NCBI GenBank assembly: GCA_028821125.1
Contig: JAPPHD010000110.1
Span: forward strand, 1 to 33,227
Length of the DNA stretch: 33,227 bases
Direction of reading: 5' to 3'
Source: Gammaproteobacteria bacterium
GTDB lineage: Bacteria > Pseudomonadota > Gammaproteobacteria > Pseudomonadales > Azotimanducaceae
Part shown: positions 9,517-16,862 of the stretch, piece after piece
Layout of the letters: each line of letters opens with the position of its first letter
Numbering within the stretch: the stretch's first letter is position 1
Translations under genes and position numbers: made by a program
The notes under the pieces: model-generated
Told to the model about the DNA's origin: nothing
Seen by the model: only the letters and a program-made list of their open reading frames with translations
The model's database searches: none

Positions 9517-9542
9517 CATCACGCTTTTCATCACGCTATAAT
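9517..9542 (+). promoter_or_regulatory. Promoter and candidate operator of the toxin-antitoxin operon
   Basis: A perfect -10 TATAAT lies at 9537-9542. Two exact copies of CATCACGCT (9517-9525 and 9529-9537) lie 12 bp apart, and the second runs into the -10. No good -35 is visible; TTGGTT at 9510 is 21 bp away. Tandem sites over a -10 are where an autorepressing Xre-type antitoxin would bind, but the operator role is inferred. The antitoxin ATG is 28 bp downstream. Confidence 0.6.
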
Positions 9543-9570
9543 GCGCTAAAGAAGGTGTGATTGTTGCTCG

Positions 9571-9921
9571 ATGCAGGTTGACAAGCTAGTAGAAAATCAA
9601 GTCTTTTCGCCGGCACTGATCGCCCACGAACTCCGCACGACCAAGCGCGAACTCGCCGGTACGCTCGGACTCGCCAACGATGCGTTCACCCGCACCGCGA
9701 GAATCCGCGCACGCAAGTCCCAGACTCGGCTGCGCCAGATGGTGGAAATCATGAACCGCATCGAACCGGAACTCGATTCGCCGATTGCCGCCTACGCGTG
9801 GTTCCGCAGTGCCAGGCTTCCCGGTTTCGGGGGTGCGACGCCACATATGCTGGTGCGCGACGGCAAGAGCGAGCACGTTCACGCCTACCTGGACCGCGTC
9901 GCTGCGGGCGGGTATGCCTGA
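9571..9921 (+). CDS. Xre/MbcA/ParS-family antitoxin
   Basis: This 116-aa protein is the likely antitoxin of the RES toxin encoded next to it. It has an N-terminal helix-turn-helix-like segment (about 10-50: ELRTTKRELAGTLGLANDAF) followed by the MbcA/ParS/Xre toxin-binding region (about 55-116: MVEIMNRIEPEL, AYAWFRSARLPGFGGATP, LVRDGKSEHV, YLDRVAAGGYA). The W-F-R and GG.TP.L pattern is typical of that C-terminal domain. Family antitoxins plug the toxin active site and repress the operon. A purine-rich GAAGG (9551-9555) lies 15 nt before the ATG, longer than ideal. The RES gene starts 14 bp after the stop, the usual antitoxin-first order. The tandem CATCACGCT boxes over the -10 suggest autoregulation. 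Confidence 0.88.
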   Translation: MQVDKLVENQVFSPALIAHELRTTKRELAGTLGLANDAFTRTARIRARKSQTRLRQMVEIMNRIEPELDSPIAAYAWFRSARLPGFGGATPHMLVRDGKSEHVHAYLDRVAAGGYA

Positions 9922-9935
9922 CGGCCGTCGCCGGC

Positions 9936-10445
9936 ATGCGCCTTCGCGGGACGGTCTACCGCGCCCACAACCCCGAATGGGCGTGGACGCCGCTCTCAGG
10001 CGAGGGCGCGCGCCGTTACGGCGGACGCTTCAACAGGCGAGGCCAACCCGCCCTCTACTTTTCCGTTTCACAGATCACCGCAATACGCGAGGCCACGCCA
10101 CTGGGCAGACCCATGCAGCCACTCACGCTCTGCGCTTACGAGGTCGATGCGGAGCCCGTCTTCGATGCCGCCGATCCGGCGCGACTGCGGGAACATCAAG
10201 TGCTCGAAGCCGATCTGGCCTGTCCCACGTGGGAAGTCGACATGCTCGAACGGGGTATCGCCGCGTCCCAACGTCTCGCCGAACGATTGGTCGCAGCCGG
10301 CTACGTGGGCATGCTCGTCTGCAGCTTCGCCATCGGGGCCGGCAAGGAAGACCTGAACCTCGTAATGTGGCGCTGGGGAGATGCCTACCCGGCCAGCGTC
10401 ACGGTAATCGACGAAGAGGGTCGCCTGAAGCGCCGCCAACGATGA
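9936..10445 (+). CDS. RES-domain toxin
   Basis: This 169-aa protein is a single RES domain. Family toxins attack NAD+ (MbcT-type phosphorolysis) or ADP-ribosylate a target (ParT-type). Seen directly: VYRAHNPEWAWTPLSGEGA and RRYGGRFNRRGQPALYFS near the N-terminus (7-43), a downstream Glu in AIREATPLG, and a C-terminal CSFAIGAGKEDLNLVMWRWG. The R, E and S positions that name the family can all be placed (YR, REATP, CSF). The ATG at 9936 gives the canonical start. Longer in-frame starts run back through the antitoxin gene and add sequence unlike the family. The gene lies 14 bp after its antitoxin and is followed by the right copy of the flanking repeat. No truncation is visible, so the toxin is probably functional. 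Confidence 0.9.
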   Translation: MRLRGTVYRAHNPEWAWTPLSGEGARRYGGRFNRRGQPALYFSVSQITAIREATPLGRPMQPLTLCAYEVDAEPVFDAADPARLREHQVLEADLACPTWEVDMLERGIAASQRLAERLVAAGYVGMLVCSFAIGAGKEDLNLVMWRWGDAYPASVTVIDEEGRLKRRQR

Positions 10446-10526
10446 CCATCGCGGTACCGGGAGGTGTGAGCCCCATGTTCAACCATTGCACTGCCACCTT
10501 TCGCGACTCGTTGGTCGAAGAGTGAG

Positions 10527-10589
10527 TTGTCGTTCCTGATCTCGAACCGGCAGTCGCGAATCGGCCGTTCCGGCGGATAGATTTCCGCT
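10527..10589. repeat. Right copy of the 64-bp direct repeat flanking the toxin-antitoxin pair
   Basis: This is the direct-repeat partner of 9441-9504. It ends exactly where the stop codon of the convergent VOC gene begins (10590). The repeat therefore fills most of the 144-bp space between the toxin stop and the VOC gene. Confidence 0.8.
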
Positions 10590-11117
10590 TCACCCTTCCC
10601 GTCTCGGCAAGTCGTCGGTGCGGCTGCCCAACTGGTCGCCGAAATACTCGATCAGCTCCACGATGTGCCCGTCCGGGTCTTCGAAACAGACGACGCCCTG
10701 GACGCCGATGACCGGATCGGGGTCACGCACGGGGTTGATTGGCTTGAAGCCCCGGCTCTCGAGGTCTGCGGCAGCGGCATGGACGTTTTCCGTAAGCAGC
10801 GCCATCACGCGAGGAATACGTTCATCGAGCGGCTTGCCGTCGTTGGGGTTGCGCCAGCGGGGCTTCACCCACTCGATGAGGTCGATGCGGGTCTGCAATT
10901 CGTCGTCGTGGGGCAGCACCAGTTGAACGGCCCGGCCCTGGGCGCCGGGAATCATGTTGAAATTGTCGCCCACATAGTCCGGCCATTGGACTTCGCGGTT
11001 GTCCTTGATGGGCTCGAACCCGAAGTGCGCGTAGAACGCCATGGACCGCTCGACGTTGGTGCACGGCAGGATGAAATGGAAAATGGAGCGCGCGCGCCAG
11101 TTGCCTTGCTCAGCCAT
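10590..11117 (-). CDS. VOC-superfamily (glyoxalase/bleomycin resistance/dioxygenase) protein
   Basis: This 175-aa protein has the paired beta-alpha-beta-beta-beta modules of the vicinal oxygen chelate fold. Its first half has the metal-binding-type His in RSIFHFILPCTNVERSMAFY (10-29). Its second half ends with GVVCFEDPDGHIVELIEYFG (141-160), containing the usual metal-ligand Glu in VEL. VOC enzymes include glyoxalases, epimerases, extradiol dioxygenases and resistance proteins, and the exact activity cannot be assigned. The ATG (11117) is 2 bp after the stop of the TonB receptor, so the two form an operon driven from the TetR-type operator near 13290. An open frame extends upstream to 11960, but that stretch is antisense-frame shadow of the receptor. 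Confidence 0.88.
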   Translation of the reverse strand: MAEQGNWRARSIFHFILPCTNVERSMAFYAHFGFEPIKDNREVQWPDYVGDNFNMIPGAQGRAVQLVLPHDDELQTRIDLIEWVKPRWRNPNDGKPLDERIPRVMALLTENVHAAAADLESRGFKPINPVRDPDPVIGVQGVVCFEDPDGHIVELIEYFGDQLGSRTDDLPRREG

Positions 11118-11119
11118 CG

Positions 11120-13255
11120 TCACCCGCTCCAGCGCCAGCCGACCCGCACACCGTAGGTGCGCGGCGGGTAATAGGTCACGAAGCTGTTGCTGCCGGTGGA
11201 CAGGCCGTCGGACACGGTCAGGCCGCGCTGGTTGTCCTCGTCGGTCACGTTCTTCGCGAACAGGTCCACCACCCATCGGTCGCCGGCGCCCGTCCACATC
11301 AGCCGGAGGTCCAGGGTGTGGAAATCGTCCCCCTTGTGCCGGTCGATGTTCTGTACCCGGTAATACACATCGTCCTGCCAGTAGAAGTCCATGCGAGCCG
11401 TAACGGCGGTGCCGTTCGCCAGAAGCCAGTCGTACTGGGCCGTCAGGGCGGTGGTGAACTCCGGCGCCCGGTTCAGCGTAGTGCCGTCGAGCGAGATGGT
11501 GGGCGAGAACTGGTAGCGGTCGAACTCGGCGTCGAGCCAGGTGACCGCGGCGTTCAACTGCAGATTGTCCACCGGGATGAAGGTGCCTTCCACCTCGATC
11601 CCCTGAATCGTCGCCTCGGCGGCGTTGTCGGTGGTGAACAGGGTGAACAGCAGGAAGTTGACCTGCAGGTCCTGGTAGTCGTTGTAGAAGGCGGAGACGT
11701 TGACCTGGGCGCGGTCTTCGAGGAACTGGCTCTTGAGACCCAGTTCGAAGGAATCGACGATCTCCGGGTCGAACACGTCGAACTGCCCGATCGAGAAGCC
11801 GCCGCCCTTGTACCCATGCGAATAGCTGAGGTACGCCATGGCGTCCTCGGCGAAGAACCAGTCGATGCCGACCTTGCCGCTGATCTCGTCCCACTTCTCC
11901 TCCATCACGGCCGCGAGGTCCACGCCGAACGCCGGGATCTGCTGGAACTCGTCGATCCACTTCTCGTCCTGGGTCCAGCGCAGGCCGCCGACGATCCGGA
12001 ACGGTGCGCCGCCGGCATCCCGGAAGTCGTAGGACGCCTGGCCGTAGAGGGCCACAGACTCCGTTTCGAGCGCGCCGCCGTTCATGAAGACGAAGCCGGC
12101 GATGGAGCTGTCCTCGAAGAAATAGTCCGTCTCCAGGTCCTCATCGAAGTAGAAGGCGCCCAGAATCCATTCCAACGGTCCCTCCGCGGTGGAGACGAGC
12201 TGCACTTCCTGGGTGAACTGGTCGGTTTCCATGTGCCATTCCTGGAATTGCACGGCGTTGTCGGACATGTCGATGTCGGTGTCCTGATACCACTCGTTGT
12301 CGATGTAGCCGGTGGTGGCCACCAGTTCCGCGAAGCCGAGATCCCAGGTCAGCTTCCCCGAAAAATAGCGGTTATCCAGATCGAGGTTTTCGGGATGGTT
12401 CTTCGCGACCTTGCGCGGATCGGTGGGATTGGGTGTCGCCCCTTCGTAGACGTTGATGACGAATCCCCCGCCGAAATCAACGGGCCCGAACGGTTCCCGC
12501 CGTTTCTGCGACTGGCGGCCCTCGCTGTCGAACAACTGGGCGGTCAGCACGATGTCGGCGCTCTCGCCGAGGTCGAACTTGAGCTTGCCCCGCACGGAGG
12601 TGTAGTCGGTCTGGTCGCCGTCATCACCGGCGGAGTTCTGCTGGTAGCCGTTGTCGCTGTCGCTGATGAACGACAGGCGGCCGGAGACCCCGTCGGCGAA
12701 ACCGCCGCCGAAGGCCGCCCGGACGCGCTGACGGCCGTAGTTGCCGATGGTGACGTCGATGTTCGCATCCGGTTCCGCACTCGGGTCCCGGGTGATCACG
12801 TTGATCGACCCGCCGGTGGTGTTGCGTCCGTAGAGCGTGCCTTGCGGTCCGCGCAGCACCTCCACCCGTTCCAGGTCCCACATGTCGCCCGGCATCGCCG
12901 ACGGCTGACCCACGTAGATGCCGTCGACGTGATAGGCGACGCCCGGGTCGAAACCCGCAACCAGTTGGTCCGAACCGATGCCGCGGATATAGGCGTAGGT
13001 GACCGGCGACTGGGAGTTGTGGCTGATGACCAGGTTGGGCGCGGAGAACTGCAGGTCCTCCAGTTCTTCGATACCCCGGAGATCCAGTTCCTCGCTGCCG
13101 TACGCGGTGATGGCGATGGAGGTTTCCTGCACCGTACCGGCACGTTTCTCCGCGGTGACCAGCACCTCTTCGATGACCTGCCCATGGGCGGTATTCGCCG
13201 CCAGGACCACGGCCGTGAGCAATGCGGGCAATGCCCGAACGATGATTTGCATCAT
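11120..13255 (-). CDS. TonB-dependent outer-membrane receptor, TetR-controlled
   Basis: This 711-residue receptor has a signal peptide (about 1-25, ending NTAHG before QVIEE) and a TonB box IEEVLVTA (28-35). The plug domain contains RIEVLRGPQ-like RVEVLRGPQGTLYGRNTTGG and SINVITRDP. The barrel ends with PRTYGVRVGWRW. The ATG at 13255 is preceded by a strong AGGAGAGAG Shine-Dalgarno sequence (13257-13268); a second Met directly follows. Plug variants with RNTTGGSINV are common in receptors for organic nutrients rather than siderophores, but the ligand is unknown. The VOC gene follows 2 bp after its stop. The promoter carries a perfect palindrome that recurs upstream of the monooxygenase operon, so import is probably derepressed by the compound that operon degrades. 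Confidence 0.93.
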   Translation of the reverse strand: MMQIIVRALPALLTAVVLAANTAHGQVIEEVLVTAEKRAGTVQETSIAITAYGSEELDLRGIEELEDLQFSAPNLVISHNSQSPVTYAYIRGIGSDQLVAGFDPGVAYHVDGIYVGQPSAMPGDMWDLERVEVLRGPQGTLYGRNTTGGSINVITRDPSAEPDANIDVTIGNYGRQRVRAAFGGGFADGVSGRLSFISDSDNGYQQNSAGDDGDQTDYTSVRGKLKFDLGESADIVLTAQLFDSEGRQSQKRREPFGPVDFGGGFVINVYEGATPNPTDPRKVAKNHPENLDLDNRYFSGKLTWDLGFAELVATTGYIDNEWYQDTDIDMSDNAVQFQEWHMETDQFTQEVQLVSTAEGPLEWILGAFYFDEDLETDYFFEDSSIAGFVFMNGGALETESVALYGQASYDFRDAGGAPFRIVGGLRWTQDEKWIDEFQQIPAFGVDLAAVMEEKWDEISGKVGIDWFFAEDAMAYLSYSHGYKGGGFSIGQFDVFDPEIVDSFELGLKSQFLEDRAQVNVSAFYNDYQDLQVNFLLFTLFTTDNAAEATIQGIEVEGTFIPVDNLQLNAAVTWLDAEFDRYQFSPTISLDGTTLNRAPEFTTALTAQYDWLLANGTAVTARMDFYWQDDVYYRVQNIDRHKGDDFHTLDLRLMWTGAGDRWVVDLFAKNVTDEDNQRGLTVSDGLSTGSNSFVTYYPPRTYGVRVGWRWSG

Positions 13256-13281
13256 GTTCTCTCTCCTCTTCCTGCAACAGG

Positions 13282-13310
13282 TTTATATAACACTTGTTAT
13301 ATAACGTCTA
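13282..13310 (-). promoter_or_regulatory. Promoter with TetR-type operator for the receptor-VOC operon
   Basis: Reading the minus strand, TAGACG (13305-13310) and TATAAA (13282-13287) are separated by 17 bp, a good sigma-70 spacing. The spacer and part of the -10 are covered by a palindrome with half-sites TTATATAACA and TGTTATATAA around a central 2 bp (13283-13304). All 10 positions of the half-sites are complementary. The TetR gene ends 38 bp away, and a closely matching site lies at 16162-16175. Confidence 0.78.
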
Positions 13311-13347
13311 CTTGGCCCCCGACTCGCGGAGGAATCTGCGTATTCGA

Positions 13348-13998
13348 TCAACTTGGCGCCCGACGACCCTTTAGCCGTCGTTCGGCGGAATCGCCTGATT
13401 TGTGGGTACACCCGTACAACCGTTCCAGATAACGATCCACCAGGCCGGCTACCCGCTTTTGCGAGCCCCTGGCGCCGGCCATCAGGTACTGCACTCCGGC
13501 GCCGTCCACCAGCGCCGCGATCGCACGCGCCTCCTCTTCGATCCGGATCGAATCCGGCAGTTCCCCGTCTTCGACGGATTCCTCGAGGGTCTCACCGATC
13601 CTGCCGAGCCATTCCCGGTAACGCCTCCGCTCTTCCCTGCGCATGTCTGCACTCGTTTCCGAGCGATGCCACATGGCCACCCAGGCACGCCAGCGTCCGG
13701 CTGAAGCGCGATCCGCAGGCAGTGCCTGCAGCATGAGTAGGCGCAGCGCCGCCCGCCCGCGGCTGGTTCGCTTCGTATCCACCATGCCCGCGCGGACCTG
13801 ATCGCCGAAGTGGTTGAGCGCCTGCTGAATCAGTTCTTCCTTGTCTCCGAAGTAGTGGACCAGCGCGCCGGTGGTGTATCCCGCCCTCTCCGCAACCGCA
13901 CGCACCGTCGTGCCCTCCAGGGAGCGTTCGAGAATGGTCTCGCAGGCGGCTTCGATGAAGTCCTGGCGGCGCCTGGCGTGGTCGACGATCTTCGGCAT
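13348..13998 (-). CDS. TetR/AcrR-family repressor (BetI-like N-terminus)
   Basis: This 216-aa protein has the TetR fold. Its N-terminal DNA-binding domain (about 10-57) has TTVRAVAERAGYTTGALVHYF (30-50) followed by GDKEELIQQAL, close to the BetI-type pattern. The C-terminal helical domain (60-205) would bind an inducer and dimerise. The ATG at 13998 is 6 bp after the stop of the cyclase gene, making it the last gene of the monooxygenase-cyclase-tetR operon. Two matching palindromes, one in its own operon promoter (16162-16175) and one in the receptor-VOC promoter (13283-13304), are the obvious targets. It therefore probably autoregulates and coordinates uptake with degradation. The inducer is unknown. 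Assignment of operator to this protein is inferred from proximity and symmetry. Confidence 0.9.
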   Translation of the reverse strand: MPKIVDHARRRQDFIEAACETILERSLEGTTVRAVAERAGYTTGALVHYFGDKEELIQQALNHFGDQVRAGMVDTKRTSRGRAALRLLMLQALPADRASAGRWRAWVAMWHRSETSADMRREERRRYREWLGRIGETLEESVEDGELPDSIRIEEEARAIAALVDGAGVQYLMAGARGSQKRVAGLVDRYLERLYGCTHKSGDSAERRLKGRRAPS

Positions 13999-14004
13999 GG
14001 GCGC

Positions 14005-14943
14005 CTACAGCAGCGCGACGGGATTCAGGGGCGAGCCGGTGCCGCCGGGGATCTTCAGGGGCGCGATGGTCAGCAGGAATTCGTATCGCTTCAACCGCCG
14101 GCAATGCTCCGCGAGCGCATCGGTGTCGAGATTGTGCAGCAGGGCCATGCCCATGCCGCAGATGCCGAGGTAATGGATGGGTATGGGCCACCCGGGACAG
14201 TCCCAGTTGGGTTGGGGGTCGTTCATGTAGTCGCTGCCGAGGATGGACACGCCCCGCTCATGGAGCCAGGGGGCGCATTCGGGGTGCAGGCCGGGCATGC
14301 CGGTGACGTTCGGGTCCGTGTGGCCCTCAACGGCTACCCTTTTCTGGCGGCCCTTGTGGACGATCAGTACGTCTCCGGGTTCAACGCGAACGCCGCCTGC
14401 TTCTTCGGCGCGGCTCAATTCATCCGCCGTAATCCGATGGAACCCGTCCAGGGTTCGCGTTTCCGCTGCCGACGGCAGGTCGAGCAGCACGCCCCGGGTG
14501 ACGATTCCGTCCGCCATCGGCGTCATGTCGTTGCGCACCGCGCCGGTGCTTCGGACATCGGATGCCGGGTAGCCGTTGTACATCCGCTCGCGCACAAAGA
14601 CGTGGCAGAGCGCATCGATGTGCGAACAGGCGATGCCGTGATGCTGCACGCCGATATAGTCGAGCGCCACGCAGAGGCCGGGTACGCCCGGATAGTGAGG
14701 GTCGTCTCCGGCCCGTATCATGCGGTGTTCCGCCGGCCAGCCGTTGTGCGGGCCGGGCGCGGTCGGCCAGGGGTTGCCGAGGCCGACCGGGATGCCTTCG
14801 GAGACGAGCCTGCTCGCCGCCACGCGTTTCTCGGGGGTAATCAGGTTGAGCGCGCCCGCCTGGTCGTCGTCGCCCCACCGCTTCCAGTTGCAGACCCGTT
14901 CCCAGAGGGACTCGCAATATCGTGGGGTTACGTCGTTTGCCAT
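14005..14943 (-). CDS. Cyclase-family metal-dependent hydrolase (kynurenine formamidase-like)
   Basis: This 312-aa protein belongs to the cyclase family (PF04199 type), which includes bacterial kynurenine formamidase and isatin hydrolase and typically hydrolyses amides or lactams using Mn2+ or Zn2+. The family motif HxGxxxDxxxH appears as HHGIACSHIDALCH near residues 110-123; the usual GTH is replaced by ACSH. Further matches are GDVLIVHKG in the middle and HPECAPWLHERGVSILGSDYM. ATG 14943 (MANDVTPRY) is chosen over an open extension to 14973, which overlaps the upstream monooxygenase stop. The spacing to that gene is 13 bp, and the TetR gene follows after 6 bp. It is about 40-100 aa longer than minimal KynB enzymes and typical of the larger cyclase-family subgroup. 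The substrate is probably the product of the partner monooxygenase (inference). Confidence 0.87.
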   Translation of the reverse strand: MANDVTPRYCESLWERVCNWKRWGDDDQAGALNLITPEKRVAASRLVSEGIPVGLGNPWPTAPGPHNGWPAEHRMIRAGDDPHYPGVPGLCVALDYIGVQHHGIACSHIDALCHVFVRERMYNGYPASDVRSTGAVRNDMTPMADGIVTRGVLLDLPSAAETRTLDGFHRITADELSRAEEAGGVRVEPGDVLIVHKGRQKRVAVEGHTDPNVTGMPGLHPECAPWLHERGVSILGSDYMNDPQPNWDCPGWPIPIHYLGICGMGMALLHNLDTDALAEHCRRLKRYEFLLTIAPLKIPGGTGSPLNPVALL

Positions 14944-14956
14944 GGTTGCCTGCGGC

Positions 14957-16144
14957 CTACCGCGCCGTCTCATCGAAGTGTGGAATGCACTTCTCGCCGA
15001 TCAGGGCGATGGTGTCCATCACCGCTGCATGGGGAACTTCGCCCATCTGCACCAGGCACATCAGGCGGTCCATGCCGATGTCCCGGAACCCCTCCATCTT
15101 CCGCATGCAGGTGCGCACGTCGCCGACGATGACCGAATCGATGTGGCGGATGGTCTCGAAGATCTCCTCGTTGGAGATTTCTTCCCCCGCGAACTCCCGC
15201 TTCATCAGGCTGACCACCGGGTTCGGATCGGACGTGTCGGTCGGGTCCGGCACCTCAAGCTCCGTCAGGGCGACGGTGGACGGACGCGAACGGGGGTCCG
15301 TCTGCCCGCGAATGGCCTGATAGAAGATCTCTCTCGGCACGTTGAATACCCGCGGCGCGGAACTGACATACCAGAGCGCGGACCGGGGCGCCCCACTCAT
15401 CACCGCCTTCTTCTCGCTCCTGTCGACATGAACGAAGGTGGCCACCGCCGTCTGCTCGTTGACGGTTCGCCCGTTGGGTTCGAACGCCGCGATGGCCGCG
15501 CGATAGGCCTGCGTCATGGACTCCAGCGCATCGATCGGCGCGAACAGCGTGGTGGCGAGCACGCCCACGCCCATCTGCCCGGCCCGCTCGAAGGACGGCG
15601 GGCTCGAGCAGGTATGCCATAACGGTGGATGCGGTTGCTGGACGGGTTTCGGCAGCACCGTTCGCTCCGGAACGGTCCAGTGCCTGCCGTTCCAACTGAA
15701 CGCCTCGTCCTGCCACGCGCGGGGCAGCATTTCCGTCAGTTCCACGAGGTCGTCCACGGAGGACTCCTCCGAGACATTGAAGGTCTCCCACTCCCTGCCC
15801 CCGGACCTGGCGAGGCCCACCTCGAGCCGGCCACCGCTCAGGTTGTCCAGCAACGCGGCCCGCTCCGCCGCGCGCAGGGGATGGTTGATCTTGAACGGCG
15901 CCAGCACGCCGGCATGGCCGAGGCGCAACCTCTCCGTGCCGGCGGCAATGGCCTGCAGCACCATTTCCGGGCAGGAGCTGTAACTGAATTCCGGCGTGCA
16001 GTGATGCTCGACCTGCCACCAGCAATTGAAACCGGCCCGGTCCGCCGCCTGCGCCTGTGCCACGGTTTCCTCGAACAATTGAGGAAACCCGCCGTTGGCG
16101 TCACAATCGCGCTTCTGGAGTTCAGTGAAGATGTCGAGTTTCAT
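14957..16144 (-). CDS. Luciferase-like flavin-dependent monooxygenase (LLM class)
   Basis: This 395-aa TIM-barrel protein is of the bacterial-luciferase-like class, which uses FMNH2 (or F420H2) and O2. Typical elements are the first strand KLDIFTELQ, WWQVEHH near 42-48, LRLGHAGVLAPFKINHPLRAAE (second barrel segment), and LDNLSGGRLEVGLARSGG. The C-terminal half carries VNEQTAVATFVHV. The length suits the alkanal-monooxygenase-like subgroup. ATG 16144 is chosen; an in-frame TTG lies 6 bp upstream, and no clear Shine-Dalgarno sequence is visible, so a short leader is likely. It is the first gene of a three-gene operon with the cyclase-family hydrolase and TetR. A palindrome overlaps its promoter. 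A plausible scheme is ring or C-C oxidation followed by hydrolysis, but the substrate is unknown. No flavin reductase gene is adjacent. Confidence 0.9.
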   Translation of the reverse strand: MKLDIFTELQKRDCDANGGFPQLFEETVAQAQAADRAGFNCWWQVEHHCTPEFSYSSCPEMVLQAIAAGTERLRLGHAGVLAPFKINHPLRAAERAALLDNLSGGRLEVGLARSGGREWETFNVSEESSVDDLVELTEMLPRAWQDEAFSWNGRHWTVPERTVLPKPVQQPHPPLWHTCSSPPSFERAGQMGVGVLATTLFAPIDALESMTQAYRAAIAAFEPNGRTVNEQTAVATFVHVDRSEKKAVMSGAPRSALWYVSSAPRVFNVPREIFYQAIRGQTDPRSRPSTVALTELEVPDPTDTSDPNPVVSLMKREFAGEEISNEEIFETIRHIDSVIVGDVRTCMRKMEGFRDIGMDRLMCLVQMGEVPHAAVMDTIALIGEKCIPHFDETAR

Positions 16145-16161
16145 GTGCAAGGGGCGTAAAC

Positions 16162-16203
16162 ATAACAGGCGTTATATTAAGGCCGTGCAATTCGGCACGT
16201 CAA
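16162..16203 (-). promoter_or_regulatory. Promoter with TetR-type operator for the monooxygenase-cyclase-tetR operon
   Basis: On the minus strand TTGACG (16198-16203) and TAATAT (16174-16179) are 18 bp apart. Overlapping the -10 is ATAACA-GG-CGTTAT (16162-16175). It matches the receptor-operon palindrome core ATAACA-CT-TGTTAT at 11 of 12 half-site positions. It lies 18 bp upstream of the monooxygenase ATG. Confidence 0.72.
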
Positions 16204-16246
16204 TCGACCGCCCGACACACCGCCGGACCGGCTCCCAGGGTCTAAC

Positions 16247-16795
16247 ATGTCGTATGCCATAACACCCCCACAAACGATGGCCACGCTGATACTTGCCGCA
16301 ATCGCACTCGGTTGCCTGGCGATTGGCGTTCGCCTGTTCAATGTCGAGACCTCCGAAACCTGGATGGCCTGGAGCGTGGGAGGATCGGTGGTGCTCGTCG
16401 TTGCGTTGGCGGGCCTGTTCGTCTACTTCCTGTGGGGCGCTTTCCGTTCGACCGTCACCATCGGGAACGACTCGGTCCGTCTGCAGGTGCCGATCTACGC
16501 CGCGACGGTCCCGCTGAACTCGATCGACGCAGAAGGCGCGAGGCTTCTCGAACTCACGGAAAACCGCGAATTCAAACCGGCGATCCGCACCAACGGGCTG
16601 GGAATTCCCGGCTACCAGTTGGGCCATTTCAGGCTGAACAACGGGCACCGTGCCCGGCTCGCGTTAACGACAAGGTCAAGCGTCGCCTATGTTCCGCTAG
16701 ACAGGCGCACGGCGCTGCTCCTGAGTGTCGAGGAAGGTGAGGATTTCATCGCGGCACTCAAGAGCGCTGCCGCACGCCTGGAGCCTGCAACATAG
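16247..16795 (+). CDS. Bacterial PH-domain-like membrane protein
   Basis: This 182-aa protein has two N-terminal hydrophobic helices (about 10-30 and 42-65) and then a soluble beta-rich domain. The motif RTNGLGIPGYQLGHFRLNNG (about 120-139), followed by VAYVPLDRRTALLLS, is characteristic of a bacterial pleckstrin-homology-like family (PF10882 type). Such proteins are membrane-anchored and of unclear function. The ATG at 16247 lacks a strong Shine-Dalgarno sequence, but the hydrophobic N-terminus begins directly after it. It is divergent from the luciferase-like operon and 67 bp upstream of an alpha/beta hydrolase, with which it may be co-transcribed. A role in stress or envelope sensing would be speculation. 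Confidence 0.75.
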   Translation: MSYAITPPQTMATLILAAIALGCLAIGVRLFNVETSETWMAWSVGGSVVLVVALAGLFVYFLWGAFRSTVTIGNDSVRLQVPIYAATVPLNSIDAEGARLLELTENREFKPAIRTNGLGIPGYQLGHFRLNNGHRARLALTTRSSVAYVPLDRRTALLLSVEEGEDFIAALKSAAARLEPAT

Positions 16796-16862
16796 GCTTT
16801 CGCAAAACCGGAAACTGCCAGCGCCGCAGGCTCCTTGCTGCCGAATCCTGTATTCTCGGCCC

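Noticed and set aside
9441-10590. The flanking repeats as integron attC sites or insertion-sequence ends.
   Set aside because: I see no RYYYAAC/GTTRRRY core pairs, no terminal inversion and no transposase or integrase, so only the direct repeat itself is reported.
10590-11960. A 456-codon minus-strand frame that could suggest a VOC protein with a large N-terminal extension.
   Set aside because: The extension overlaps the receptor gene in another frame and is Arg/Gly-rich shadow. The VOC protein has a normal start at 11117, 2 bp after the receptor stop.
11318-13432. A 704-codon open frame on the plus strand opposite the second TonB receptor.
   Set aside because: Its translation is repetitive, Val/Leu/Glu/Asp-rich and matches no domain. 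The opposite strand encodes an unmistakable receptor with signal peptide, plug and Shine-Dalgarno sequence. Long antisense frames are common in GC-rich DNA.
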